DNA of 35,658 nt from Reticulitermes lucifugus (lineage: Eukaryota; Arthropoda; Insecta; Blattodea; Rhinotermitidae): contig JAKCWW010002194.1 in assembly GCA_026260175.1 (NCBI GenBank), positions 1 to 35,658 on the forward strand. The letters run 5' to 3'. Of the stretch, positions 21,233 to 31,120 are shown piece by piece. Within the stretch, counting starts at the first letter, position 1. Each line of letters starts with the position of its first letter. The notes under the pieces were generated by a model. That model searched no databases. It saw only the letters and a program-made list of their open reading frames with translations, and was not told the DNA's origin. The position numbers and the translations under genes are program-made.

Positions 21233-21500
21233 GAGAGGCTACGTGTGGCGCATGGGGGAGGTGTGGAACGCATTTAAAACTTGAACCGAAAACCCTCAAG
21301 GGTAGACAGTGTTTGGAAGATGTAGGTATAGATGAGAGAGAAACATTAAACCGTATGTTAGAATTTGGCATGAGTTTTGAAAGATTCAAGTGGCTCGGGG
21401 TAAGAGTTAGTGATGGGCTGTTGTGAAGAAGGTAATGATCCATCCGACTGCATAAAACACGCAGAATTTCCTGACCAGCCGAGTGACTAATAGCTCATGA
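21233..21500 (+). mobile_element. LINE-B fragment joined to LINE-A
   Basis: The open frame continues from LINE-A into GYVWRMGEVWNAFKT, which matches the GHVARMGE-type segment of LINE-B, then stops. Downstream nucleotide words (GGAAGATGTAGGTATAGATG, CAGAATTTCCTGACCAGCC) follow LINE-B order with frameshifts. It therefore starts mid-protein at the junction. Confidence 0.62.
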
Positions 21501-22493
21501 ATGAAAATGCTACTGCATAGAGTTAGTTACATTGTAAAGACGTATAATTTGGCTTCATTTTTGGTCTTTTGTATCCACATCACGATTTCACATGACTTGA
21601 AATATTCCTTCCCTGAACTCTGGGACACATGTCAGAATTGTCGAATAATACTTTAAATGTGTAGCGCACCGTTACTGTGGTACTAATATCGTTTTGAACG
21701 ATGGTTATTGCCAACGAATTTTACATTTATACATGAATTTTCATAAGGTCACAACGGCGCTGTAATCTGAATTCATATGCGTTTCTGGGTATCTGTGCAT
21801 TTAATATCTTCATTTACAAGGGAGGTTTTGACACCGTGGTGACGGCCAATTTTATAACATTAATCAGATTTCGCCTGAAGGCATCATGAGTTATGGGCGT
21901 TTTTTAAGTTACTCTTCATTTCTAAGTATACGAACAACTGTTTTAATAAGGCACGCCCAATTTTATGTTATCTTTGTATGCTCATTTCACCACAGTGCGT
22001 GAGTCTTTATTATCTGGGCTGTGGTAGAATGTCAGTTCCTCTCTGTGCTTGTAATGACGTCACTGTGGGTGAGAAGGTAACGCTAAAATATCTTATTATG
22101 ATATAGGATAAATATCGTTGCTATGGAAATTGAATAACACGAAGCTCATTTTTAATTTAAGGTCCTGAATACATTTTATTTGTAGTGAGGGGAACGTTTC
22201 ATATATTCAGAAAATTAAGACATTTATTGTAGAATTTAGTTTGTATTGTAAACATTTTTTTTTCGCGTACTCTTTTCCAAGAAATGACTGACATAATAAA
22301 ATGAAATGATGCGTGTATTCGTAAAGGAAGCAGGCTTTTTTATATAAATATCCATATTATGTGAATGTCGTTATGACTAATAGACAGCGGAAAATTCTTG
22401 ATTTATCCTTTAGAGAAGGACGTGTGAAAATTCTATGCCTGAGCAGAGTCTGTTCTGTATTCCTAAGTTCGCTGCTCTGTCACTTATAATAAT
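21501..22493. other. No supported gene
   Basis: No coding frame of note. Short inverted words CACCACAGTGCGTGAG (about 21988) and CACTGTGGGTGAG (about 22061) are close together but too short to define an element. Confidence 0.5.
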
Positions 22494-22682
22494 TACAGTC
22501 GAACTCGGTTTTAACGTCATGAAAGGTGTTGAATATTTTGTGTCATTATAAACGAGTGTTGTTATAATCCAGGAGTATAATGTTATGGTTAACAGTGAGG
22601 AATTAGTTTGTACCACAGAATATCTGACGCTATAGACGAGGTGTCGTATAAATCGATGTCGTTATAACCGGGTTCGACTGTA
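22494..22682. mobile_element. pogo/Tigger-like MITE with TA duplication
   Basis: A 185-bp element (22496-22680) begins CAGTCGAACTCGGTTTTAAC and ends with the inverse, GTTATAACCGGGTTCGACTG, with TA on both sides (22494-22495 and 22681-22682). CAGTCGAAC-C-CG-TATAACG termini with TA duplication are, from memory, typical of pogo/Tigger-type elements of many invertebrates. Interior CGTTATAA-like words recur. No transposase. Confidence 0.83.
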
Positions 22683-22839
22683 TTTCAATATCATGCATCT
22701 TTATTACATCGTAAGGGGCTTTAGTACAACATATCAGCAGCCAGCGAAATGTTACATTGGTATGATTTTCTTGAAAAATGGGTTGTCACTATAGTGATAA
22801 TTTCTACACACGAGTATTGTAGAACGCATAACAGAGATG

Positions 22840-23110
22840 AGAAAACACACGTAATTTTAGTGGGAAAACCTGAAAAGCAGAGACCATTCCTGTAAACTAG
22901 GCGTAGATTGAAGGATAATATTAAAACGGATCTTAAAACATAGGATTTCAGGATGTAGATTGTATTGACGTTAAGGTTAGTTACCAGTGGCCTGTTGCTG
23001 GTGAACACGGTAATGAACCTTCGAATTCCATAAAAGACCGGGAATTTATAGACCAAATATATAACTGCTGGTTTCTCATTGAGGACTCTGCTTCAGTGAG
23101 TGAAGTACGA
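22840..23110 (+). mobile_element. LINE-B fragment
   Basis: Translation in one frame gives VGKPEKQRPFL, stop, TRRRLKDNIKTDLKT, equivalent to the GKPEGKRPLGRPRRRWEDNIKMDL-like tail. After the ORF end come GAACACGGTAATGAACCTTC, AATTCCATAAAAGACC, AACTGCTGGTTTCTC and GAGGACTCTGC, in the family order. The minus-strand frame 22721-23056 is antisense. Confidence 0.8.
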
Positions 23111-23399
23111 GTATTTCACATGTCTGTTGTGCGGAAGAAGGGAAAATAATTTTTTTCGCATTTGTCCATGAGTATAGTATTTATTGGACGATACGTTGAT
23201 TGCTCGTCAGATGTCACTAGCAACGAACATCTCACGCCAGCCATCTGTTGTCACAGTAGGAGACCAACAAAGTATATAGGAATGAAAGAATGTGAATAGA
23301 GTTCATTATGTAGCAGGTCTGTTCGAAATTATTAAAATGTCTACCAAGATTTGTTTATAAAATATACATTTTTGTTGGTGATTTCAATATTGTATAACA
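23111..23399. other. No supported gene
   Basis: Nothing recognised. Confidence 0.5.
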
Positions 23400-23620
23400 G
23401 GCGGTCGTGCCATGCCTCAGACAATTAATTGTCCGCCTCTTACCGAGGAGGACGGGGGTCGATCCCAGGGCAGCCCATGTTGGATATGTGGTGGACAAAG
23501 TGGCAATGGGACAGGGTTTTCTCCAAATTCTTCGGTTTTTCTTGTTAATGTAATTCCATCATTGCTCCATACTCAATTGACGGCGTCGTTTAAATAAAAC
23601 ACTTTATTTTCTGTGTGTAC
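23400..23620 (+). mobile_element. SINE family 2, copy C, alternative tail
   Basis: Head GGCGGTCGTGCCATGCCTCA, B box-like GGGGTCGATCCCAGGGC, body GTGGTGGACAAAGTGGCAAT and GGGACAGGGTTTTCTCC. The tail has TTGACGGCGTCGTTTAAATA, then AAACACTTTATTTTCTGTG, matching copy E. Copies A and B end quite differently. Confidence 0.83.
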
Positions 23621-23661
23621 AATATATAAATGTTAAATTTAAGAATCACCGTCCCGTTATG

Positions 23662-23944
23662 CGTATACATAATCAATATTTCAATCTATACAGAATAAAT
23701 ACAACACCATCCTCATGCTCCTTTTTATTATCCTACAACATGTTTCGGCAGCGTACGCTGGCCATTTTGACTATAAAGGGGAGGCCTCCACCTCAGCGTA
23801 TAATTTTCTTTTGTGATTTTGTGAGTTTCTACCTGATGATGGCCAGCGTACGCGGCCGAAATATGTTGTAGGATAATAAAAAGGAGAATGAGGATTGTGT
23901 TGTATTTATTCTGTAAATATTGAAATAGTGATTAAATATACATG
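23662..23944. mobile_element. Fold-back element 2 with hammerhead-like motif
   Basis: Inverted arms of about 110 bp (23662-23770 and 23838-23944) around a loop of about 65 bp. Best-matched words are AATACAACACCATCCTCATG with its inverse, CTCCTTTTTATTATCCTACA with its inverse, and GCGTACGCTGGCCA at the inner edges. The right arm carries a complete hammerhead-like core; the left arm has the GCCGAAACATGTTGTAGG part but has lost CUGANGA. No coding capacity. Confidence 0.86.
23829..23871 (+). ncRNA. Hammerhead-like motif 2 (canonical CUGAUGA core)
   Basis: Helix I strand CUAC (23829-23832), core CUGAUGA (23833-23839), one extra U, helix II GGCC/GGCC (23841-23844 with 23854-23857, loop of 9), GAAA (23858-23861), minimal helix III AUA/UGU, U at the cleavage position (23867), then GUAG (23868-23871) pairing perfectly with CUAC. 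Confidence 0.62.
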
Positions 23945-24952
23945 TTAGGCGCACGTATGATGTTGATCGTCACTGCGGCTGAAAATTCAGTTTTGATCCC
24001 GTATTGATGTGTTTATACACTGATAGTAGTCAATAGCTTAGACTGTTGTCGAGTTTCTTTGACGGATGGTGAAAGTAAGACCTTTTACTTGGGAAGTGAA
24101 TTAGCGGTGTTTTACGGGGATGCTGGAGGCTTTGTGAACTTGATGGAAATATCTAGGATATAAACAGCGCCAGTCGGCCATCAGTCAATGTGCCAGAGGG
24201 AGGTCTGCAGAGCCAAGTGGTGCAGGGGAGAGGCTTCGGCAGTCATTCATCAGCTCTGCGATGTTCCCGAGTGCTCGATGTTTACTGTGCAAGGCCCATT
24301 TGCTGATTGTTATGCTTCAATATCATAGTTTTTTCAAAGCTTTAGCAGTTTAAAACAAAACGATAATTTTATGGACCATATCCTCTGCGTGTTGTCACAT
24401 TATATATGTGCCGTTTGTAAGATTTAAAAAAAACAGCAATCATTTCACTGAATCGCATTAACGGCTTGTTTTTGTAGTGGTGGCGCAGTGTGTTTTCTAT
24501 GAGGTAGGGACTTAAATATTTGAAAATTCGTTAAAGTAACTTCGTACTTCAATGGCTGTGTCTGGAAGCTAGAGCACGCCGAAGCCCAGCCCTACAGACA
24601 GGCAGTTAGCTAGTAGAAGCAGTGATGGTCGCTACCGCTGAACAGCGATTACGAACCTCAGGTGCTGTATAACTCACGGTTACTGTCTTTCGTTCAGACA
24701 CTTCCTCAACGTCGTCTTTACCTTCAGAAGAAGGAAAGGAAAATTCGCTTTACTCTTGACACGGGAATGTAACGAACTGATTTTTTTTTCTCCTTCCTTC
24801 ACTCAAGCACAATGAAAGTTCGGTTAGAGACAAGGCGGGAAAACTTAATTTTCGTAGACTCGTGCAGAATAGTAACACATTTTGAATGGCGCCAGAGTAA
24901 TGCACGTACTGTCCAGGTAGCCAAGTAACAAGAGTTTTAAGGGGTCTGATCT
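23945..24952. other. No supported gene
   Basis: About 24150-24300 is locally more GC-rich but no frame or RNA motif was recognised. The rest is AT-rich and unremarkable. Confidence 0.5.
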
Positions 24953-25057
24953 GGCCGTGCCATGGCTCAGGCCTCCCACCCCGGAGATTCAGGTTCGATC
25001 CCGGGTCAGTTTATGTGGGGTTTGTGGTGGACAAGGTAGCACTGGGACAAAAAAAAA
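24953..25057 (+). mobile_element. SINE family 2, copy D, 3'-truncated, ending in an A run
   Basis: Head GGCCGTGCCATGGCTCAGGC and B box AGGTTCGATCCCGGGTC, then GTGGTGGACAAGGTAGCACT and GGGAC followed at once by nine A residues (25049-25057). The family tail is missing. The A run is immediately followed by an inverted family-1 SINE. Confidence 0.8.
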
Positions 25058-25255
25058 GGATTCACTATCACACTCAGACACACTCGGTAGGACTCCTCTG
25101 TGCGAGTGATCAGCCCGACGCAGAGACCTCTACCTGGCAACACACAGCACTTACAAGAGACAGATATCTATGTTCCCGGCGGGATTCGAACCCACAATCC
25201 CAGCAAGCGAACGGCCGAAGACCCACGCCTTAGACCACGCGGCCACTGGGATCGG
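25058..25255 (-). mobile_element. SINE family 1, copy 6, 3'-truncated
   Basis: Minus-strand head CCGATCCCAGTGGCCGCGTG, B box GTGGGTTCGAATCCCGCC, body through GAGTGTGATAGTGAATCC, where it meets the A run of the family-2 SINE. The usual GGGGCTGTTGCGCAA tail is absent. The two tRNA-like heads face outward. Confidence 0.86.
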
Positions 25256-25499
25256 TACACTATTCATCATAGTCTTTTCATTTTATTCAATGCAACAGAA
25301 CCACTAAATTTAAAACATCGTCGTTAAATTAATAGCATAATAATAAGTCAACATATCTCATATCAGTTCTTTAAAAAGTAGCGAGCAAATAAAAGTAAAG
25401 ATTAGTTTGTCCTGTGATTACGAGAGAAATGTAGTAACCCTCGGACCTGTAAAAGCAGTTCATTGTAATGGGCTCTGTGATGATGATTTTGATCTTTAA

Positions 25500-25904
25500 T
25501 CTATACAGAATCTTCATTCGGGTTTCATCAGAAATACCTGGAATGTTTTGAAGTGTGGTGCTGCAGAAGGATGGAGAAGATCAGTTGGACCGATCGCGTG
25601 AGAAATGAAGAAATATTACAAACAGTCAAGGAGAGGAATATCCTACAAACAATAAAAAGAAGGAAGGCTAACTGGATTGGTCACATGTTGCGTAGGAACT
25701 GCCGTCTAAAATACGTTATTGAAGGAAAGATAGAAGTAACTGGAAGACGAAGAAGAAAAGGTAAGCAGCTACTGGATGAGAGAGGATACTGGAAATTGAA
25801 AGTGGAAACACTAACCCGCACTCTGTGGAGAGCTCGCTTTAGAAGAGGCTATGGGCCTGTCGCAGGACAACCAACTGAATGAATGAATGAGTGAATGCTT
25901 ACTG
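25500..25904 (+). mobile_element. LINE-A fragment with the element's 3' end
   Basis: A continuous frame ending at 25882 encodes QKYLECFEVWCCRRMEKISW, TDRVRNEEILQTVKERNILQ, RRKANWIGHMLRRNC, RLKYVIEGKIEVTGRRRRK and ends GYGPVAGQPTE. Relative to other copies it lacks a few residues between KQLLD and ERGYWKLK, an in-frame deletion. Around the stop the DNA becomes TGAATGAATGAATGAGTGAATG-type repeats (about 25876-25897), plausibly the element's natural 3' end. The upstream catalytic domains are missing. Confidence 0.88.
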
Positions 25905-26015
25905 TGCGTGCCACCTGTTGTAACAAAGAAGCTCTGCATGTTGCCACACAGAGTATTCATCTTTTGCGAGTTGGGGTCTGACAACGATGTAGCTGGGGAT
26001 TCAGATCGTCTGTGA
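25905..26015. other. No feature
   Basis: Short spacer between LINE-A and the fold-back. Confidence 0.4.
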
Positions 26016-26175
26016 CGTAACGCTTTGTCGTTGGGCTAGTGGCTTCCAGCGTTTCGGAGGAACATATTGCCTTGATCTTCAAGGTCCAAGCAATCAAAGA
26101 AGAATGTCAAGGCACAGCTTTCTTTCGAAACGTCTGAAACCCTTTACCTAACGACACAACGTTACATCCCAGAAG
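26016..26175. repeat. Fold-back element 3
   Basis: Left arm 26018-26057 (GTAACGCTTTGTCGTTGGGC ... CAGCGTTTCG) pairs imperfectly with right arm 26124-26166 (CGAAACGTCTG ... CTAACGACACAACGTTAC), about 65 bases apart. Both arms read outward with a CGAAACG word, as in the hammerhead-bearing elements, and the minus strand has UUGAAGAUC upstream of it, but I could not draw a convincing complete hammerhead. The right edge continues with ACATCCCAGAAG. Confidence 0.6.
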
Positions 26176-27488
26176 GCCGAAATTCTCAAGTGAAATGTAA
26201 TGAACAAAGACATGTCACTCGCAATTTGGCGCCATGTCCATTCATGCTGTATTCCAACCTGTTAAGTTTCTTCGAAGAAATTCGTAAACTAATGATTTCG
26301 TAATTCGCACGAAATGGCTTGGTCACGATTGTGCGCAATAAAAATGTAGACAGATGTGATTTTATGATGTTGTGGTGGCATATTGATCAACTACGTGTTA
26401 GATGGCATGCTGTTGTAGGCATCCGTTCCGCAAAAGGAGAACATATAAAGATATGTTCGTGTAAAACATCTTTTAAACCTCACATTAAGCCTACTTTCAA
26501 CCGGTATGCTGAAGAAGAATTACCCACGTTGTAGAAACACTTGAAGTTTCACACTTATGAACTGTTCTAGAACTAAGGAACTATAATAATTCGACAGCCT
26601 GATTGAACCTTTACTGTCGAGCCTGTGCATTGTACCAGCAATTGAAACGCACGGCTTAATTCGTGTAGTTTCCTTTCGTCAGTTATCTCTTCACGATGGA
26701 ACAACGGTGTTCCTGCTGTAACGGTCAGTGTCACCTTTCCCAGTATCATGTTGCACTATGATTCGCTTGAATCTAAGAAAGTGGATCATAATTCGTCATT
26801 AGGCTGCATTATTTAATTATTTAAGTGCTGTATGTTGACATTTGTTTTTGATTTTACGCATGCAGTTGGCATATTTCAAACCATGGAACAGTTGTATTTA
26901 CAGTAACGTTGAGGTACGTACATCTGTGGTGCGTTACTCATTATATAAGGTGTATAGGGTAATGGCAAATTTGGCTAGTTATTCAAAGTTCTGTGGTAAC
27001 AATGTGTAGCAGCTGCTGTAAGAGTGGAAACTCCGAATTTTACCACTCATAGAATTTGTTTCATATAATTTCCACAATAAATACGGATGTAACCGATTTG
27101 TCTTTATAAGGGTCACGGACTGTGTTTTTATTCGTGAGGTGCAAACTGAAGTTTTGCGTACAGTACAGATGAAATGCGGTCTTCAGTGGTTATCGCATGT
27201 CGTGATATTTTGCATGTAGAAGGCCACGTGTTTCTTATAAGTTTGTTGGTCTTGAATTTCTGTCTCCGAATTGGTCAGACTATAAATTGAGAATCCGCAA
27301 GTTTAATGATACAATGTGTGAACTGCCACAGAGGAGAAGATATACTATTCTCCTCTTATTAGTTCGAATGTGTTTCCGTTAGTTACATCTTATTTGCTGT
27401 TAAATATTATAATTTTGGAAACAGTGATTTAATATTATCACCGTATCTCGTAGGTGGTTGCCACTTTCTGGAGGAAGCTGCTGTCTTC
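26176..27488. other. No supported gene
   Basis: The frame 26319-26534 has no recognised domain. Nothing repetitive recognised. Confidence 0.5.
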
Positions 27489-27531
27489 TGTCCTGAAGAT
27501 AGAGACACCAACTTCATCCGAAACGTTGACA
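27489..27531 (+). ncRNA. Hammerhead-like motif 5, weak helix II
   Basis: Helix I strand UGUC (27489-27492), core CUGAAGA (27493-27499), one extra U, a 19-nt segment AGAGACACCAACUUCAUCC that can only form a weak helix II, GAAA (27120-position equivalent 27520-27523), palindrome ACGU, U at the cleavage position (27527), then GACA (27528-27531) perfectly complementary to UGUC. Not part of an obvious fold-back. Confidence 0.45.
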
Positions 27532-29044
27532 TGATACTACACGTCTTTATAATTTTGAGACCTATATTGTAAATTTCAGTATTATTTTAATTTCTTTTCT
27601 CAGCTTTTTGGAGACAGGAATTTTCTTGAAGATTGAAACAGTTTATTTTTTGACTTTTTTTATTATTATGCGAATTAACTGTGTGTTCGGTCCATTTGTG
27701 TCTACAGTATTCATCTAAATTTCGAAATTCCGCGATAATACCTTATATAATACCCTCGTGATTGAGTAACAAACTCACACCCAGGTTATTCCTTCAGTTG
27801 ATGATGCGCCAGAAGGCAATGATTCTCAAAAGCAGTGTCTTAAACGTCGTAATTTGCCGATTAAATCCATCAAGCTGCTTCTTAAGAACCTTTTGAAATT
27901 CAACGGTCATATTGCGGAGGTAGTTCAATGCAATTTATTTAACTCAATAAAGTGTTTGACCATAGCAAAAGAGCAAATTACATGTAAACGCTAAAATTGA
28001 GACTAAAATAATAAAATGCAATTAACACATAATATGTAAAAATGCAAATAAGGTAGCAGAATACACCACACCTAGGACTTAGAGACAACAAGAGAAAGGT
28101 ATAAAAATTGATAGCCCAAGGCCAAATAAACCTGGACAAACAAATTAGTAATTGTCCATTAATGTTGAATATTAACAGCGATGGAAATAGAGTCCGTTTC
28201 GAAAATGCCAAATGTTCCTAGAGAGTACATCAGAAACAGAAGTAGGTTTCATCTAGCTAAGAACCTGACCGTGCAGTGGTGGTGCCCTCAGACTGCAGTT
28301 AATTTTTCAGGTATCTTAAAAATAACATAATCAAGAATTGATGAACAACTGCATTTGATTTTAAAAATTTCGATTAGGAGTAAGGCATTGAGATACAGCC
28401 GACTCGAATTTAATTTTAACCTTAATGATACGTTACTAGTGCATCCTCATATTTTCCACATCGTCTTCTACAGGTACAGAAATCGAAAGGACAGAATTTG
28501 CACAGAAGAAACGGAAGCTGCGACTGAAAAGCTGAGGAGATAACAACAGGTCACATTAAAAATCAGTTTCTAATCGGTTAATGCAGACGGGTCAGTCACT
28601 GTATAAATTTATTAATTACTTCAGAGTGCTTGGTTAACTCGGTAGTGTCAGTGAGAAGCAAGCAATTATCCAGAATGCCAGTTGACCTATTTCTGTCAAT
28701 CGGTGTAAGTGTCCATAAGTCTGTCAATGGCCTCAACTTGTCAATGTGTTCATTATTCCTAGAGGTCAGTAAATGTGTTTCGTAGGAGCGTATAAAGAAG
28801 CGTAAAGTGATATTTTAAATAAAAAAGTAATTGTATTTTGTCCTGTGCCTGTTATAGATATGAATATCAGTTTCACTCTCGAAACTGAAAAATTTAGACT
28901 TTATTAAGTCTGCGTGGATGGGTTTAGGCCCTTCTCAAGACGCCGAGACCTTACTGCTCGGTTAGACATACATACACACCTTACACTGCCCTTTCTCTTT
29001 CTGAAGGACGAAGAGTTCATGTCCCCATCCGTAAGGCTTAGATT
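27532..29044. other. No supported gene
   Basis: Frames at 27978-28211 (minus) and 28355-28543 lack recognisable domains. No clear repeats were seen. Confidence 0.5.
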
Positions 29045-29048
29045 GTGG

Positions 29049-29113
29049 GAAGTTATCACTTAGATATGTAATGTTATCACTTAGACATGTAAAGTTATCA
29101 CTTAGACATGTAA
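29049..29113. repeat. Three tandem copies of a 21-bp unit
   Basis: The unit GTTATCACTTAGACATGTAA (plus one base) occurs three times in succession with single-base differences. The overlapping minus-strand frame shows it as a repeated LSDN peptide, which is a by-product. Confidence 0.92.
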
Positions 29114-29469
29114 TGAAGATTGGAGCCAAAGGACTCTCTTTTGAAAAGTTAATAGCGTATTCCACATAATGAGGGGAATTTTCTGAGACAAGGGTGTGTG
29201 GTGTATATGTAGAGTACGCCAAAACAAGTAAGATACTCTGATGACAGAATTCAAAGGCTCAGATCATTTATGTCAATGCTTGCCGCTGGATATGAACCAG
29301 AACCCATTCCATTGTACTTCTGTTCCCACAACCAATCTAAAACCATTCTCAATGACGTCCATTTCCTCAACATTCTAAGGAACCCGTTTAATATCAAAAT
29401 TGTGTATGTAGGTCTTGTTTCCCATCCCTTACTATCCCGCCCCTCGCAATCCCATTGACCAATACTGCT
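29114..29469. other. No supported gene
   Basis: Two short frames on opposite strands overlap here (29251-29475); neither has a domain. Confidence 0.5.
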
Positions 29470-29646
29470 CATCATTGCATAGTCTTGCGACAGATCCGTA
29501 GCGTCTTCAAAAGCGAGTTCTCCAGAGACTGCGATCTAATGCTTCATCTTTCAATTTCCGGTGTCTTTTCTTTTTCTTAAGGTTGTCCATTAGCTGCTTA
29601 CGTCTTCTTCCTCGTCTTCTCCTTCTTCTAACTTTTCTTCAATTAC
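29470..29646 (-). mobile_element. LINE-A fragment, short and decayed
   Basis: Minus-strand nucleotides GACGAGGAAGAAGACGTAAG, CACCGGAAATTGAAAGATG and CTCTGGAGAACTCGCTTTTG follow the order of the LINE-A tail at 21.1 and 25.75 kb (RRGRRRK, YWKLK, LWR-R-). All three frames are interrupted. Confidence 0.72.
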
Positions 29647-30807
29647 GGAACAATATTACTGAACCTTTTGAATTAAAAAAGCTGTCATTACGTAACACTT
29701 GTTTTATACCTTCCTGTATATTCTCTCTCTAGAAGGTACAACCGGTCTTGAAGGACTCTCTCTCTCTTCTGGCCGGCTCTCCGTCTGTCCATCCTTCTAT
29801 CCATCGCTCGATCGATCATTCGATCGATCGAGCGATCCGTTCACCCAAGTATCTGTCTGTCAGTGTCTGTCTACATCTCTGCCTCTGCATAGCACTGAGA
29901 CTCGGACCCTCCCGTTTTCTGGGTTTCTGTTCGCAACTTCACAGCCCTGAAGGGACAGCGAAAGTGACTTTGTTTCTTCTAGGGTTGTGTGAAATTAATC
30001 GTTAATATTAATCATGCTATACCTTTTAATTATATTCTGTGTAATCAAGTGGCTGATTATCCCCTAAGATCATAGTGGTAACTATGTGTACCACTTACTT
30101 TGATATTAGAAATCTGTGCATTTTCTCATTCGCACAGTTTATTTATGGGTAAGGTATTATTCTCAAAATAAACAGCACAATGCTGCATTAGTCTCGTCAG
30201 CTATTTGTTACCCTCTAAATGTTTTATAAAAATATTTTAATGACGCCATTGTTCTGCTAAGTCAGTTGAACTCGTCTGCCAGCCGTGTAATCTACTTTCC
30301 GATAAATTCCTTTTATGTTCAAGGAAGAGGAGTGAGCTGTTCTCAAAGAAGAGACAGAGCATTGCACTGGGCTGTAATAGGACTGTAAGCTCAATTCACA
30401 CGGCTTCGTGCTGCTTTGTGAATTGAGTGGAAGAGAATGTTGCTGAGTGGCTTGTTCAACAACACATTTGGGTGCATCTGCTGTCAAAAATACCCCAGGA
30501 TTCTGGTGCAACCTTTGTGAACTAGACTGATCACCATGAGTGTCGAAGTATAATAGTAGAACCAACTTATAACTTTTAAAAGAGCATCTCAGACTTCGTC
30601 TGCAGTTACTAAATGGCAATACAACTGTTATGACATTGCATTTCACGTTATATGTAATCTTGATTAATAAATTCAGTTGCTGACTTACAACAAAACTGCA
30701 CATGTTACACTCCATTACTTAGTAATACAGGTTTTACCAAACCCTTCTTTACTTCCAAAATGTGATATGGCTGACGGTACACGCGCACGTCTAATTTTAC
30801 TGCTCCC
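29647..30807. other. No supported gene; CT-rich and GATC palindromic patches, small hairpin
   Basis: About 29720-29800 is CT-rich. At 29804-29836 the words CGATCGATC and GATCGATCGAG form overlapping palindromes. A hairpin CTCAATTCACA/TGTGAATTGAG lies at 30390-30427. The 152-residue minus frame 30257-30715 shows no recognised domain and I do not support it as a gene. Confidence 0.5.
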
Positions 30808-31120
30808 GTGACAGAAGTACAGCCTTTTATGGCCCGATTTTCACGGAACGCACTAATGTTCAACATCATTATGTGCACATATTTTATGCAGAATTTAACC
30901 CAGATCGGACCAGAAATGTGGGAAGTGCGGACAGAAATTTATTTAAACCTGTACGTAAAGTATGATCTTCACTGCACTGCGTTTCACGAAACTCACATCA
31001 CTCAAAAAATTATTCTGGACTTCTGTACAGAATTTTATCCAAATCAGCAGAAAAATGTAAAAAGTGCTATACCAGTTATATGTGGTATGAGTGTTTTATT
31101 AGGTATCAAAATTTATATTT
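30808..31120. repeat. Decayed tandem pair of a ~140-bp unit, locus 1
   Basis: Sequence from about 30814 (TACAGCCTTTTATGGC ... TTTTCACGGAACGCAC ... GCAGAATTTAACCCAGATC) is repeated from about 30957 (TATGATCTTCACTGC ... TTTCACGAAACTCAC ... ACAGAATTTTATCCAAATC), a period near 143 bp. The 116-residue plus frame (30808-31158) spans both units but the alignment shifts frame between them, so it is not a repeated protein. The same unit occurs at about 32 kb. Confidence 0.62.

Noticed and set aside
27780-27860. Another hammerhead-like motif (UUGAUGAUGCGCC near 27800)
   Set aside because: The downstream AAAC word is too far and no helix I or helix II pairing could be drawn.
29049-29113. Short CRISPR-like array
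   Set aside because: Units are contiguous with no spacers and the DNA is eukaryotic.
30257-30715. 152-residue minus-strand open frame
   Set aside because: No recognisable domain, no start context or splice evidence, and low-complexity serine/leucine-rich sequence; likely chance.
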